NCBI GenBank assembly: GCA_937925925.1
Contig: CALANA010000187.1
Coordinates: 1 to 55,705, forward strand
Reading direction: 5' to 3'
Length of the DNA: 55,705 nt
Source: an uncultured Chloroflexales bacterium
GTDB taxonomy: Bacteria; Chloroflexota; Chloroflexia; Chloroflexales; Chloroflexaceae
The translations under genes were made by a program, and so were the position numbers. Positions 36,349 through 45,055 of this stretch are shown piece after piece. How positions within the stretch are numbered: position 1 is the stretch's first letter; each line of letters opens with the position of its first letter. The notes under the pieces are model-generated. The model did not search any database. It saw only the letters and a list, made by a program, of their open reading frames with translations, and had not been told where the DNA came from.

Positions 36349-37623
36349 TTACTCACTGTGCGGCTGGTCAGGTGCCACTGACAGAATGCGCTGGCGTAGT
36401 TTGATGCATTCATCGGAATGGCCCAACATGTCACGAATGTTTAATGCCTCCTTCCAATGTGCCCGCGCCGCCTCGGTTAAGCCTTCCTTGTGGGAAAGAT
36501 CGCCCAGACGCTCGTGCATCCGTGCCAGTGCAATGTGGTCATTAAGATCTCGTGCCAGCGCTAGCGCTTCAATATAACTGGCACGAGCGCGTTCATCGTC
36601 GTGGAGCAACCGTGATGTATCGCCAATATTTGTCAGGGCAATAATCAGGCCACGCTGATTTTGCAATCCTTGCTCTAACTCGCGTGCATGCTCAAAATGC
36701 TGCAATGCCTGCGATAGATTCTCCAGTTTGCGTTGCACACTACCCAGAATAGTATGCGATCGTGCCTGACCAACCCGATCATTCATATCATCACGGATGC
36801 GCAGGGCTTCTTGAGCGCATTGCAACGACTCGCCAATTCGTTCTAGCTCCAGGTGTGATAGCGCCAGTTTTTCGTAGAGCATGGCCTGTCCGAGGCGATT
36901 ACTGGTACCGATTTCAAGCTTGAGTGCCCGATGGTAGAGACTCAGCGCCTCGCGCCCTGCACCCAATACCCGATACACATCACCAATACCAGTGCAAACC
37001 CGTGCCAGGCGGGCATGATCATCCTGTGACAACTCCTGGGCCAATTCGAGTTGCTGAAACGCCTCCAGGTGGCGGCCCTGCAGTTGATGCACCTTCGCCA
37101 GATGTAACCGCGTTTCCGCCATCAGTTCAAACAGTTCATGGCGTTCCGCCAGATCTAAGGCGCGGAGCAGTTCGGCTTCAGCCGCGGCTAAGCGACCGAT
37201 TTCACGTTGCATGCGACCAAGAAAGAGGAAACTGCGACCCTGGGCTTCAACATTGCCTCGTTCTTCCGCCAGACGCAGCAGCAACCGCGCATATCCGAGT
37301 GCTTCACGATACTGCCCCCCAAATTCTAGCACCATAATCGTGAGTGAATAGGCCCGCATCTCATATGCCCGCCGTTCCAGGGTACTTAGTCGATCCAATA
37401 AAGCCAGGACGCGTTCAACCCAGCGTAACGCCTCGGTGAAAGCCAGTTCCGATACACGCATCTCAGCGACTTCCAGCGCGGCATCAACGGCTTCGCCATA
37501 GGCACCTGCCAGTTCCCAGTGCCAGGCCAGGGTTTCCCGCCATCCATCAGGAGCTTGATCCCGGTTGGTATACAGGGCAGCCAACTCTTCTGCTGTGCGC
37601 TGATGAAAAGCCTGGGCATCCAT
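36349..37623 (-). CDS. TPR-repeat protein inside the dcw cluster
   Basis: The 424-residue protein is made almost entirely of helical tetratricopeptide repeats, at least eight units between about 35 and 410 (for example GDVYRVLGAGREALSLYHRALKL-like and TNIGDTSRLLHDDERARASY). There is no signal peptide or membrane helix, and no enzymatic domain. The pattern resembles the C-terminal TPR part of large ATP-binding regulators, but the ATPase part is lacking. It lies 14 bases after murC and next to murB, on the same strand, so it is co-transcribed with cell wall genes. A scaffold role is only a guess. Confidence 0.85.
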   Translation of the reverse strand: MDAQAFHQRTAEELAALYTNRDQAPDGWRETLAWHWELAGAYGEAVDAALEVAEMRVSELAFTEALRWVERVLALLDRLSTLERRAYEMRAYSLTIMVLEFGGQYREALGYARLLLRLAEERGNVEAQGRSFLFLGRMQREIGRLAAAEAELLRALDLAERHELFELMAETRLHLAKVHQLQGRHLEAFQQLELAQELSQDDHARLARVCTGIGDVYRVLGAGREALSLYHRALKLEIGTSNRLGQAMLYEKLALSHLELERIGESLQCAQEALRIRDDMNDRVGQARSHTILGSVQRKLENLSQALQHFEHARELEQGLQNQRGLIIALTNIGDTSRLLHDDERARASYIEALALARDLNDHIALARMHERLGDLSHKEGLTEAARAHWKEALNIRDMLGHSDECIKLRQRILSVAPDQPHSE

Positions 37624-37637
37624 CGTTATAGCTCAGA

Positions 37638-39041
37638 TTACAGTGTTTCCAAAATAGTCATGCCAACCTGGTCGCCATCACCTGCGCCCAGGGTCAAGAA
37701 CACATCACCCGGTTCAAGGAGAGTCTGGGCCAATCTGGTCGCCTCCGGCACACTGCCTGCATAAACCACCCGCGCTGGTCGTGTAGCTTGTGCGTGTGCT
37801 GCCGCCACCCGCTCAGCCAGATGCCGGGCCAGGTTCGTGTGTGCCGCAGCGGTTGCCAGCGGTTCGCGCGCGCCATAGATGTCACCAATGAGTACCAGAT
37901 CAGCAGCATGGAACGCCTCTGTCCATTGATCCAACAGCGTCTGCGTGCGACTATAGGTGTGCGGCTGGAGATAGACCACCAGCCGGCGTGAGCCATACCA
38001 CATACGCGCCGCCGCCAGTGTCGCCCGAACCTCGGTTGGATGATGGGCATAATCATCAATCACGGTAATACCGGCGACCTCACCCTTGTGTTCAAAACGC
38101 CGTGCTGTGCCGCGAAACACACCCAATGCGCTAGCAGCGGAGGCGCTATCAATGCCCAGTAGGTCAGCGACACTCAGGGCGGCCAGGGCATTACGTACAT
38201 TATGCAGGCCAGGCAGGGTAAGTTCACAGGATTGGACAACCGGTGTAGCTGGAATAGGGTGCCGACGATCAGGTGCATGGCGGTACACTGACCAGGATCG
38301 CCCCGCATGTGCGAGAATCGCCTGATAATCATTGGTGGCTTCCAGGCCATACGTCAGACGCTGTCCTGATAGCACCTGCCATGCCAGTCGTTCGCTGCCC
38401 GACCCGACATCGCCACACACCAGCACGGTCGTCTGTACCTGGGCAATAAACTGGTTGAATGCGGCATAATACGCATCCTCAGTCGAATAAACGTCAGGAT
38501 GATCCCATTCTGCATTGGTGATCACGGCAATCTGCGGTGAAAGCGCCAGAAAGGTATAATCATACTCATCGGCTTCAATAATCAATGGTGCCGCTGGATC
38601 GCCCCAACGGGCATTGGTTCCTAGATCGGGCACATGGCTACCGACTAAAAAGCCAGGTTGCAACCCGGCCTGTGAGAGAACAAACGCAATCATTGCGGTT
38701 GTCGTCGTTTTGCCATGGGTGCCAGCAATCGCAATCACTGCCCGGCGTTGCGACCAGTCGCGCCATACATCCACCCGTTTCAACACCGGTATGCCAGCAG
38801 CATGGGCCGCATCGACTTCCGGGTGGTGACCACGGACAGCCGAGGTGACAATCACGGCATCGGTACCTTGAATATACGCTGGATCATGCCCAACATACAG
38901 GGTTGCACCGCGCCGGGCCAGAGCGCTGGTGACCTGGTTGGGTTGCCGATCAGAGCCACTGATGTGGTGGCCCTGATCGAGCAAGATATTGGCGATAGCG
39001 CTCATACCAGCGCCCGCAATGCCGACAATGTGATACCGCAT
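37638..39041 (-). CDS. murC: UDP-N-acetylmuramate--L-alanine ligase
   Basis: The 467-residue Mur ligase adds L-alanine to UDP-MurNAc. It has an N-terminal Rossmann domain (VGIAGAGMSAIA near 6-17) and the ATP P-loop GTHGKTTTT (107-115). IIEADEYDYTFL near 154 and the C-terminal DYAHHPTEVRATL segment follow. All are typical of MurC. The region immediately 5' (39042-39175) is a 134-base gap with a GTTCTGCGCAGAAC palindrome near 39084. Confidence 0.96.
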   Translation of the reverse strand: MRYHIVGIAGAGMSAIANILLDQGHHISGSDRQPNQVTSALARRGATLYVGHDPAYIQGTDAVIVTSAVRGHHPEVDAAHAAGIPVLKRVDVWRDWSQRRAVIAIAGTHGKTTTTAMIAFVLSQAGLQPGFLVGSHVPDLGTNARWGDPAAPLIIEADEYDYTFLALSPQIAVITNAEWDHPDVYSTEDAYYAAFNQFIAQVQTTVLVCGDVGSGSERLAWQVLSGQRLTYGLEATNDYQAILAHAGRSWSVYRHAPDRRHPIPATPVVQSCELTLPGLHNVRNALAALSVADLLGIDSASAASALGVFRGTARRFEHKGEVAGITVIDDYAHHPTEVRATLAAARMWYGSRRLVVYLQPHTYSRTQTLLDQWTEAFHAADLVLIGDIYGAREPLATAAAHTNLARHLAERVAAAHAQATRPARVVYAGSVPEATRLAQTLLEPGDVFLTLGAGDGDQVGMTILETL

Positions 39042-39175
39042 AGGTTTGACTGGTGGGCCGAAACCCTTTTCATACCTGCTCAGAGTTCTGCGCAGAACGA
39101 AAAGTTTTTGCTGACCCTCTCGGGTTTTTCAATAGGCAGACAACACGTCTTCTATTGTAACTGAAAACCCACCGA

Positions 39176-39847
39176 TTAACTAGCCTTCCATACTTTCGGA
39201 AGGTTAAAGATGATAATCAAAAACAAAATAAGAAAAAAGATAGTAATCAGCGATGGAATAAAAACACCCACATCGGGAATAATGCTCAGAATGGTACCGA
39301 TAGGGCCTCCCAGATTATTCCCCGCCTCACGCGAAAACGTTGCCAATCCATCTACCCATAGCAAGGCGGTAAACGCTCCGGCTAACAGGCCGAGCATCGG
39401 TGCCAGCGGTTCTTTGCGCGCTGTACTATACCATTGTGTCTTTTTGTTATACACCCAACCAAACACAATGATGGCGATAAACAGGATAAAGCGAAAGAAT
39501 AAGGGCACCTGAAACCCGGGTGTAATCAATGGATCAAGCGCCTGTACGGTATCCGGATCACGTCCGACCGCAAAGGCCGCTAAACGGGGCGCATTTTGGT
39601 AAAATCGATTAATAAACGCGACGATTTCGTTGCCCCCCCGCACCGTAATCAAGTAGGCAATAATACTGAACAGCGTCACGGTCAAGATAGCGCGGAGACC
39701 ACGAAGCCAGCCGATATAGGCTCCAATCACCATAAAAATAAGCAGCAAGGCCCCCCCACTGAGTTGCAGGGTAAACGCTTGCAAAAGGATTGGCTGCGGT
39801 ACAACCAGTTCGGGCAATGTTAATCGAATGAGTTCGACCGTCCACAT
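39176..39847 (-). CDS. CvpA-like membrane protein
   Basis: The 223-residue protein has about five hydrophobic helices, a GxxRGxRxxL pattern (GWLRGLRAILTV near 46-57) and an Asp/Pro-rich external loop, loosely like CvpA/colicin V production family proteins. It starts inside the 3' end of murG (28-base overlap) with AAGGAG upstream, so it is translationally coupled. A role in cell envelope biogenesis is suggested only by position. Family assignment is tentative. Confidence 0.75.
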   Translation of the reverse strand: MWTVELIRLTLPELVVPQPILLQAFTLQLSGGALLLIFMVIGAYIGWLRGLRAILTVTLFSIIAYLITVRGGNEIVAFINRFYQNAPRLAAFAVGRDPDTVQALDPLITPGFQVPLFFRFILFIAIIVFGWVYNKKTQWYSTARKEPLAPMLGLLAGAFTALLWVDGLATFSREAGNNLGGPIGTILSIIPDVGVFIPSLITIFFLILFLIIIFNLPKVWKAS

Positions 39848-41196
39848 GAGCTACCACTCCTTGTTGCCAGATTGCAGAGGGCTTCTGCCAGTCGGTTGGC
39901 CGCGTCAGGCCGGGCCAGGGTACGACAGCGCTCTGCCATACGTTGACGTTCCTCGTTCTCTGTTCCTACAAGCAACCGTTGCAGGTGCTGGAACAACGGG
40001 CCATCGCTCGGGGCTGCGGCCCCTACCATTGCCGTATCGGCCACTTTGAGCGCTGCCCCGTGGCGCACCAGATAGTCGGCGTTTTCATCTTGATGAACAT
40101 ACGGATAGGGCACCAGTATGGCCGGCACTCCGGCAGCCGGTAGTTCAGCTAGCGTTGATGCGCCACTGCGACAAAGTGCAAGATCGGCGGCACCAAAGGC
40201 CTGGGCCATGGTGGGTGTGACCTGATGAAGCTGATAATCACGTGTTGTAGTTTGTACACCTCCTTCTTGCTTGCTCGATACCTGGTGTTGGACTGCTGGT
40301 GCTGGATCATGCTTGCGCTCCAGATATGGATAGAGCCGATAGCGCCTTTGTAGCCCCGGATCGAGCCGTTGGGCTGCGGCGCGTAGCCAGACCTCGTCGC
40401 CTTCGCGGCCACAAATATGAATAATTTGCGTCAGTGCCAGTAGATCCGGCAACAGCGCGGCAACAGCACGATTGATGGCTCGTGCGCCTAGACTACCACC
40501 ATAGACGAGTAAAACCGGCATATCGGCGCTCAAGCCAAATGCCTCCTGGCACGCCGGTTTCTGCTGTTGAAACAACTCCGGTCGCACCGGATAGCCAGTG
40601 ATAATGATCTTCGCAGCAGGGACGTGCAGGTGGTTCCGCGCATCTTCGACCGTACAGGCTACCTGTGTTGCTACCCGTGCCAGAAAGCGCACTGCCAGCC
40701 CTGGCACCACATCTGGCAGGTAGATCAGCGTTGGAATACCCATGAACCGGGCGGCCAGAAACACGGGCACACACACATAGCCCCCGGTGCCCAGAATAGC
40801 TGCCGGCCGGAGTGTGCGCAGCAACTGGTGTGCCGCCAGTATCCCACCCATCATTGTCAGCAGGCCACGCCCCAACGCGAGCGGATTGCGCCCGCGTAGC
40901 GCCGCTGCTGGAATAGCATGGTATGGCAGATTGCTTTCACTGGTCACAATACGCCGCTCCATTCCTCGCTGACCACCGATATAGAATACCGAGAAACGTG
41001 CATTGGTGTTGAGATCAAGCTCAATCCCAGAAGTGCCCACCCGTTCTGGTACTACGTGTTCTCGCACCTGATCCCTGGCCTTTAAATCCAGAGCGCTGGC
41101 GACTGCCAACGCCGGATAGACGTGACCGCCTGTGCCGCCGCCACAGAGGCAGAGCGTGCAAGAAGGCAAAGGATGTCGAGAGCCGTTTGGGAACAT
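39820..41196 (-). CDS. murG: UDP-GlcNAc:undecaprenyl-PP-MurNAc-pentapeptide GlcNAc transferase
   Basis: The 458-residue glycosyltransferase makes lipid II from lipid I. GGGTGGHVYPALAVA near 19-33 and LGTGGYVCVPVFLAA, plus SGASTLAELPAAGVPAILVPYP, fix the identity. It is about 90 residues longer than usual: an extra segment of about 30 residues follows the first helix (about 36-68), and another sits near 295-325 (PAVQHQVSSKQEGGVQ). The ATG at 41196 is preferred because GAGGA lies upstream. Even so the gene overlaps the 3' end of ftsW by 176 bases in another frame. Confidence 0.92.
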   Translation of the reverse strand: MFPNGSRHPLPSCTLCLCGGGTGGHVYPALAVASALDLKARDQVREHVVPERVGTSGIELDLNTNARFSVFYIGGQRGMERRIVTSESNLPYHAIPAAALRGRNPLALGRGLLTMMGGILAAHQLLRTLRPAAILGTGGYVCVPVFLAARFMGIPTLIYLPDVVPGLAVRFLARVATQVACTVEDARNHLHVPAAKIIITGYPVRPELFQQQKPACQEAFGLSADMPVLLVYGGSLGARAINRAVAALLPDLLALTQIIHICGREGDEVWLRAAAQRLDPGLQRRYRLYPYLERKHDPAPAVQHQVSSKQEGGVQTTTRDYQLHQVTPTMAQAFGAADLALCRSGASTLAELPAAGVPAILVPYPYVHQDENADYLVRHGAALKVADTAMVGAAAPSDGPLFQHLQRLLVGTENEERQRMAERCRTLARPDAANRLAEALCNLATRSGSSCGRSNSFD

Positions 41197-42328
41197 TGAC
41201 AGTTTCCTCAAGCCGCTGTGTGGTGGTATGCCGCGAAATATTGAGCAGAATACCGATGCCCACCAGACACATAATTAATGATGTACTCCCATAGGCGATA
41301 AAAGGTAGGGTTAAGCCAGTAAATGGAAGCAACGACGTGGTAACCCCCAGATTGATCAGCGTCTGGAACGTGATCCAGGCCGTAATCCCGGTGGCAAGCA
41401 GGGCCGCAAACGGATCGGTGGTGCGGGTGGCAATGCGATAGCCGCGTTGGGCAACCACCAGAAAGCCCACCAGAACCAGCAGCGCACCTATCAACCCCAG
41501 TTCCTCACCAATGATCGCAAAAATCGTATCCGTGTGTGCCTGCGGTAGCCACTGAAACTTTTGGCGTGATTGGCCCAGACCCACACCAAAGACCCGCCCG
41601 CTGGCGAACGCATACAGGGCATGAATGGGTTGGTAGGCGTGCGTACTGTAGTAATCCCAGGGATTCTTAAACGCCTCAATGCGTGCGTTTTTAATTCCAA
41701 ACAGCTCAAATAACGACCAGAACGCCAGCACACCCAGGCCAGCCGCACCGGCAATGTGTACCAGATTGGCCCCCGCTGCAAAATAGATCGCACCAGCGAT
41801 CACGATGATCGTCACCGTGGATCCGAAGTCAGGTTGCAACATGATCAGGCCACAGATCAAACCCAGCATCACCGCAAACGGTATCAAGCCATAGGTGACG
41901 TTGCCGATCTTCTCGCCGCGTCGTGAGAGCCAGTCCGCAAAATAGATAATCAGGCCGAGTTTGGCAACCTCTGAAGGCTGCATGCTAAAAAAACCGCCGC
42001 CGAAGCGAATCCAGGACTTTGAGTTGTTGACAGTGGTAATCGAAGCTGGTAGCACCAGCACCAGCACCAGCAATATCAGGATCAACGCCAGAAAGGGCAC
42101 CGACAGTCGCCGCCAGATACGATAGTCCAGTCGCTGGGCGATCAGCAAGCCCGCGATGCCGATCGTTGCGCCCGCCAGTTGCCGCAGTAGATAATAAAAC
42201 TGTGAATTATGCAGCGTAAACCCTTCCACAAAACTAGAGCTGTAGACCATTACCAATCCTAGTGCCAGCAAAATACTGACAGTGGAGAGTAAGATATAAT
42301 CGGGTTTACGAGTACTCGTATCAAACAT
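41021..42328 (-). CDS. ftsW: Lipid II polymerase FtsW (SEDS family)
   Basis: The 435-residue protein has about ten transmembrane helices and polymerises lipid II at the septum with its cognate class B PBP. MVYSSSFVEG, QPSEVAKLGLIIYFADWL, LMLQPDFGSTV (here IMLQPDFGSTV), FGVGLGQSRQKFQWLPQAHTD and the late TLPFIAYGSTSLIMCL segment are diagnostic. The last about 58 residues (from about 378) are basic and repetitive and lie within murG in another frame; they do not look like FtsW. A one-base deletion near the original stop could have created this tail. Confidence 0.93.
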   Translation of the reverse strand: MFDTSTRKPDYILLSTVSILLALGLVMVYSSSFVEGFTLHNSQFYYLLRQLAGATIGIAGLLIAQRLDYRIWRRLSVPFLALILILLVLVLVLPASITTVNNSKSWIRFGGGFFSMQPSEVAKLGLIIYFADWLSRRGEKIGNVTYGLIPFAVMLGLICGLIMLQPDFGSTVTIIVIAGAIYFAAGANLVHIAGAAGLGVLAFWSLFELFGIKNARIEAFKNPWDYYSTHAYQPIHALYAFASGRVFGVGLGQSRQKFQWLPQAHTDTIFAIIGEELGLIGALLVLVGFLVVAQRGYRIATRTTDPFAALLATGITAWITFQTLINLGVTTSLLPFTGLTLPFIAYGSTSLIMCLVGIGILLNISRHTTTQRLEETVNVPKRLSTSFAFLHALPLWRRHRRSRLSGVGSRQRSGFKGQGSGARTRSTRTGGHFWD

Positions 42329-42375
42329 GATCTTTCTTCAACCGCAACAATCAACGTTCACTGCCTGGTCCGGTC

Positions 42376-43206
42376 TTAGAGCGGGGGCCGAATAACCAGC
42401 ACCAGCAACACCAGCAGGAGCAGCATCCCGCCGGCACCAACCCAACTGAGTGACAGAAACTGCCGCACCACCACTGGCGGATAGAGCCGGCGGTCAATCG
42501 TATACCGTGGTGCCAGCATCCACCCCGCCAGCATGCCACCGATCAGCCCCCCGATATGAGCATAGTTGTCAATGATCCCGCCACCAGCGCTAAAGCCAAT
42601 GATGAGATTGATAATCACAATCGTGATCATACCCTGCAACTGGCTGCGCCCGGCATCACCCAGAATAGTGCGCCCCAGATAGAAAAAGGCACCCAGTCCC
42701 CCGACCAGCCCGAAGATAGCCCCGCTGGCCCCGACGGAAGGGTTGCTCGAAAGGGCATATGAGGCGATGCTGCCCGACAGTCCGGCCAGAAAATAGATTG
42801 CCAGAAAGCGCAAGGTGCCATAGATACGTTCAGTCTGTGGCCCCAGGATGTAGAGCGCATAGCCGTTAAACAGAATATGCAACAGGTTGCCATGCAAAAA
42901 CATCGCGGTGAGCAAGCGCCAATATTCTCCCTGTACAATCAAATCATTGCGCTTCCAACCCAGGTTCAAAATAAATGGACTGGGCGTAAAAAAGTTTGGT
43001 GTGCCCTGTATCAGCAGCAGGCTCAGAAAAATCGTGAACACATACATAACAATATTGATAGCCAGTAATACCCAGACGGCGCGTGGCTCGTCGGTTGGTA
43101 GCGGCAAACTCATTGATTGTGATGGGGGCGGGATCGGATGCGCGTCGCCCGACATAGGCGGCATCCCCCGCTCATCTTCATCGGCCTGACGTAGCTCAAA
43201 GGCCAA
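42376..43206 (-). CDS. Rhomboid-family intramembrane serine protease
   Basis: The protein (276 residues from the proposed start) has six to seven transmembrane helices and the rhomboid dyad: GASG with Ser161 and NYAHIGG with His217. FLHGNLLHILFNGYALYILGP near 103-123 matches the HxxxN loop region. The TTG start at 43206 is proposed because AAGGAG lies 6 bases upstream; it overlaps the murD stop. ATG 43164 is the main alternative. It sits between murD and ftsW. A role in division-protein turnover is possible but unproven. Confidence 0.9.
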   Translation of the reverse strand: MAFELRQADEDERGMPPMSGDAHPIPPPSQSMSLPLPTDEPRAVWVLLAINIVMYVFTIFLSLLLIQGTPNFFTPSPFILNLGWKRNDLIVQGEYWRLLTAMFLHGNLLHILFNGYALYILGPQTERIYGTLRFLAIYFLAGLSGSIASYALSSNPSVGASGAIFGLVGGLGAFFYLGRTILGDAGRSQLQGMITIVIINLIIGFSAGGGIIDNYAHIGGLIGGMLAGWMLAPRYTIDRRLYPPVVVRQFLSLSWVGAGGMLLLLVLLVLVIRPPL

Positions 43207-44638
43207 TTGTTGCTCCTTTTTCACTGGTGACAATCCGCCGAAACTCTTCGCCCCGATGAAATTCGTTGTGAAACATGCCAAAACTGGCACATCCCGGCGA
43301 GAGCAAGATTACATCGCCGGGGGCGGCCAGTGCCTGTGCCGCGTGTATCGCTGCCGCAAAGTCCGTATATGGGCCAGCAATCGGCACTGAGCGAGACTGG
43401 CGGCGCACCGCATGTTCCAGTCGCTCGGTGGCGCTACCAGCCAGCAAGACCAGCGCCTTTACCCGCTGCGCAATCGTGTGCGCCAGGGTATCCAGTGGTA
43501 ACTGTTTATCCGCGCCACCGGCCAGCAGCACAATCGGTTCCGAGAAGCTGTGCAATGCTGCACACGCCGCAGCAGGATTGGTCGCAGTCGTGTCATTGAT
43601 ATACCGGATACCAGCGTGTTCGGCCACCAGTTCCAGACGATGCTCAACACTGCCAAAGCTGCGAATAGCGACACGGATATTGGCTGCACTGACTCCAGCG
43701 CTGTGGGCCAGGGTTGTAGCGGCCAGAACATTTGCCAGATTATGCCTCCCCGGTAGCCGAATATCGGTCTGATCAGCAATATACTCTGTACCACAAACGA
43801 TCTGACCGTGCCTGGTAATCGAACAATCCGCTGTGCGCTCTGGATCGGTGCTAAACGTGTAGCAACGTCGCGCCTCGGCATCGAGCGCATCAGGATCAGG
43901 CGGATAAAAGGGCAATGGGCCGAACGCCCAGTCCCCCCAGGTCAGTTCGTCTGGTAATACCACAACATCGCCGGCCGACTGATGGCAAAAAATCTGCTGC
44001 TTGGCCGCAATGTAGGCTTCCATTGAGCCATGATAATTCAGATGATCGGGTGCGATATTGGTGACACAGGCATAGCGTGGACTCATCCCGGCGGCCCCCA
44101 ATCCCATCAGTTGAAAACTGCTCAACTCCAGCACTACTGGCGTAGTGGTTGTGATGCGCTCCAGTGCTTCCAGCGCCGATACGCGCAAATTACCCGCTAC
44201 CACCGTATCCGGATATTGTTGACGTAGCATCGCACCCGTCAGCAATGTTGTGGTTGATTTGCCTTTGGTACCGGTAATGCCGATGATCGGGCCGGGACAG
44301 TGCCGAAAAAACAGCGTCATCTCGGTCTCGATCTGTGCCCCGGATGCTCGCGCCAGCGCGATCCAGGGCGAGTCGGGCCGAACGGCGGGATTGACAACGA
44401 TCATGGCGTGCTGGCTAAAATCCTGGGCGCGATGCTCGCCCAGCACATATTCCACCTGCGCTCCAGCCGCATGCGCCGCGTGGCGTAGCGCTGCCAGTGG
44501 CTCGGCCAGCGCTGCCTCTGTTGCCATATCGGTGACCGTCACGCGCGCCCCCTGACGGATCAGCCAGCGCGTTACGCCCAGGCCACCACCGTGAACGCCC
44601 AACCCCATCACCAATACTCGTGTGCCGCGCAGATGCAT
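43196..44638 (-). CDS. murD: UDP-N-acetylmuramoylalanine--D-glutamate ligase
   Basis: The 480-residue Mur ligase adds D-glutamate to UDP-MurNAc-L-Ala. It has an N-terminal Rossmann motif (MGLGVHGGGLGV near 11-22), P-loop GTKGKSTT (123-130), ELSSFQL, TNIAPDHLNYHG and the C-terminal LLSPGCASFGMFHNEFHRGEEF segment that marks MurD. Length is usual. A 417-base repeat-filled gap separates it from mraY, so a second promoter for the downstream half of dcw might lie there. Confidence 0.96.
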   Translation of the reverse strand: MHLRGTRVLVMGLGVHGGGLGVTRWLIRQGARVTVTDMATEAALAEPLAALRHAAHAAGAQVEYVLGEHRAQDFSQHAMIVVNPAVRPDSPWIALARASGAQIETEMTLFFRHCPGPIIGITGTKGKSTTTLLTGAMLRQQYPDTVVAGNLRVSALEALERITTTTPVVLELSSFQLMGLGAAGMSPRYACVTNIAPDHLNYHGSMEAYIAAKQQIFCHQSAGDVVVLPDELTWGDWAFGPLPFYPPDPDALDAEARRCYTFSTDPERTADCSITRHGQIVCGTEYIADQTDIRLPGRHNLANVLAATTLAHSAGVSAANIRVAIRSFGSVEHRLELVAEHAGIRYINDTTATNPAAACAALHSFSEPIVLLAGGADKQLPLDTLAHTIAQRVKALVLLAGSATERLEHAVRRQSRSVPIAGPYTDFAAAIHAAQALAAPGDVILLSPGCASFGMFHNEFHRGEEFRRIVTSEKGATIGL

Positions 44639-45055
44639 AGGCTTTTCACCCGTCGTTCATTTCTTATGTACCGGAGGTACGCGGTCGTGTGTACCCGGAC
44701 GCTGAAGCGTCGGGCTACGATGGCGTACCAGATGCACAGTCGGCCCGCTCAGGCGGGCTGTGTTCCCGTGTCGCCTGCCCGTTTATGGGCCGGGCGATCT
44801 CACTCATGTTATTTATGTACCAGACTTACGCGGTAGCTTGAAGTCCATGCCCTTTTCACCTGTGACAGCATGGAAGAAACGCTTTTTCTCTCCACCTTTT
44901 CAAGGTGGAGAGAAAACCACAAAAGTACCGCTCTGCCCCCTTCGGCTCCGCTCAGAGCCTGCCCCCTTCGGCTCCGCTCAGGGCAAGCTCTGAGCGTCGT
45001 CGAAGGGGTAAACTCCGGCGAGAAGGGTTTTGTTCAAGCGACCGTGTACCTCCTG
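44639..45055. repeat. Repeat-filled gap between mraY and murD
   Basis: From 44660 to 44780 GC-rich repeats (GGACGCTGAAGCGTCGGGCT, GCCCGCTCAGGCGGGCTG). From about 44810 to 45055 a family C copy: TTTCTCTCCACCTT with a perfect 14-bp inverse at 44885-44915, ACCGCTCTGCC near 44928, then CTTCGGCTCCGCTCAGAGCC, repeated, and GCGACCGTGTACCTCCTGTT. No gene is supported. Confidence 0.65.
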
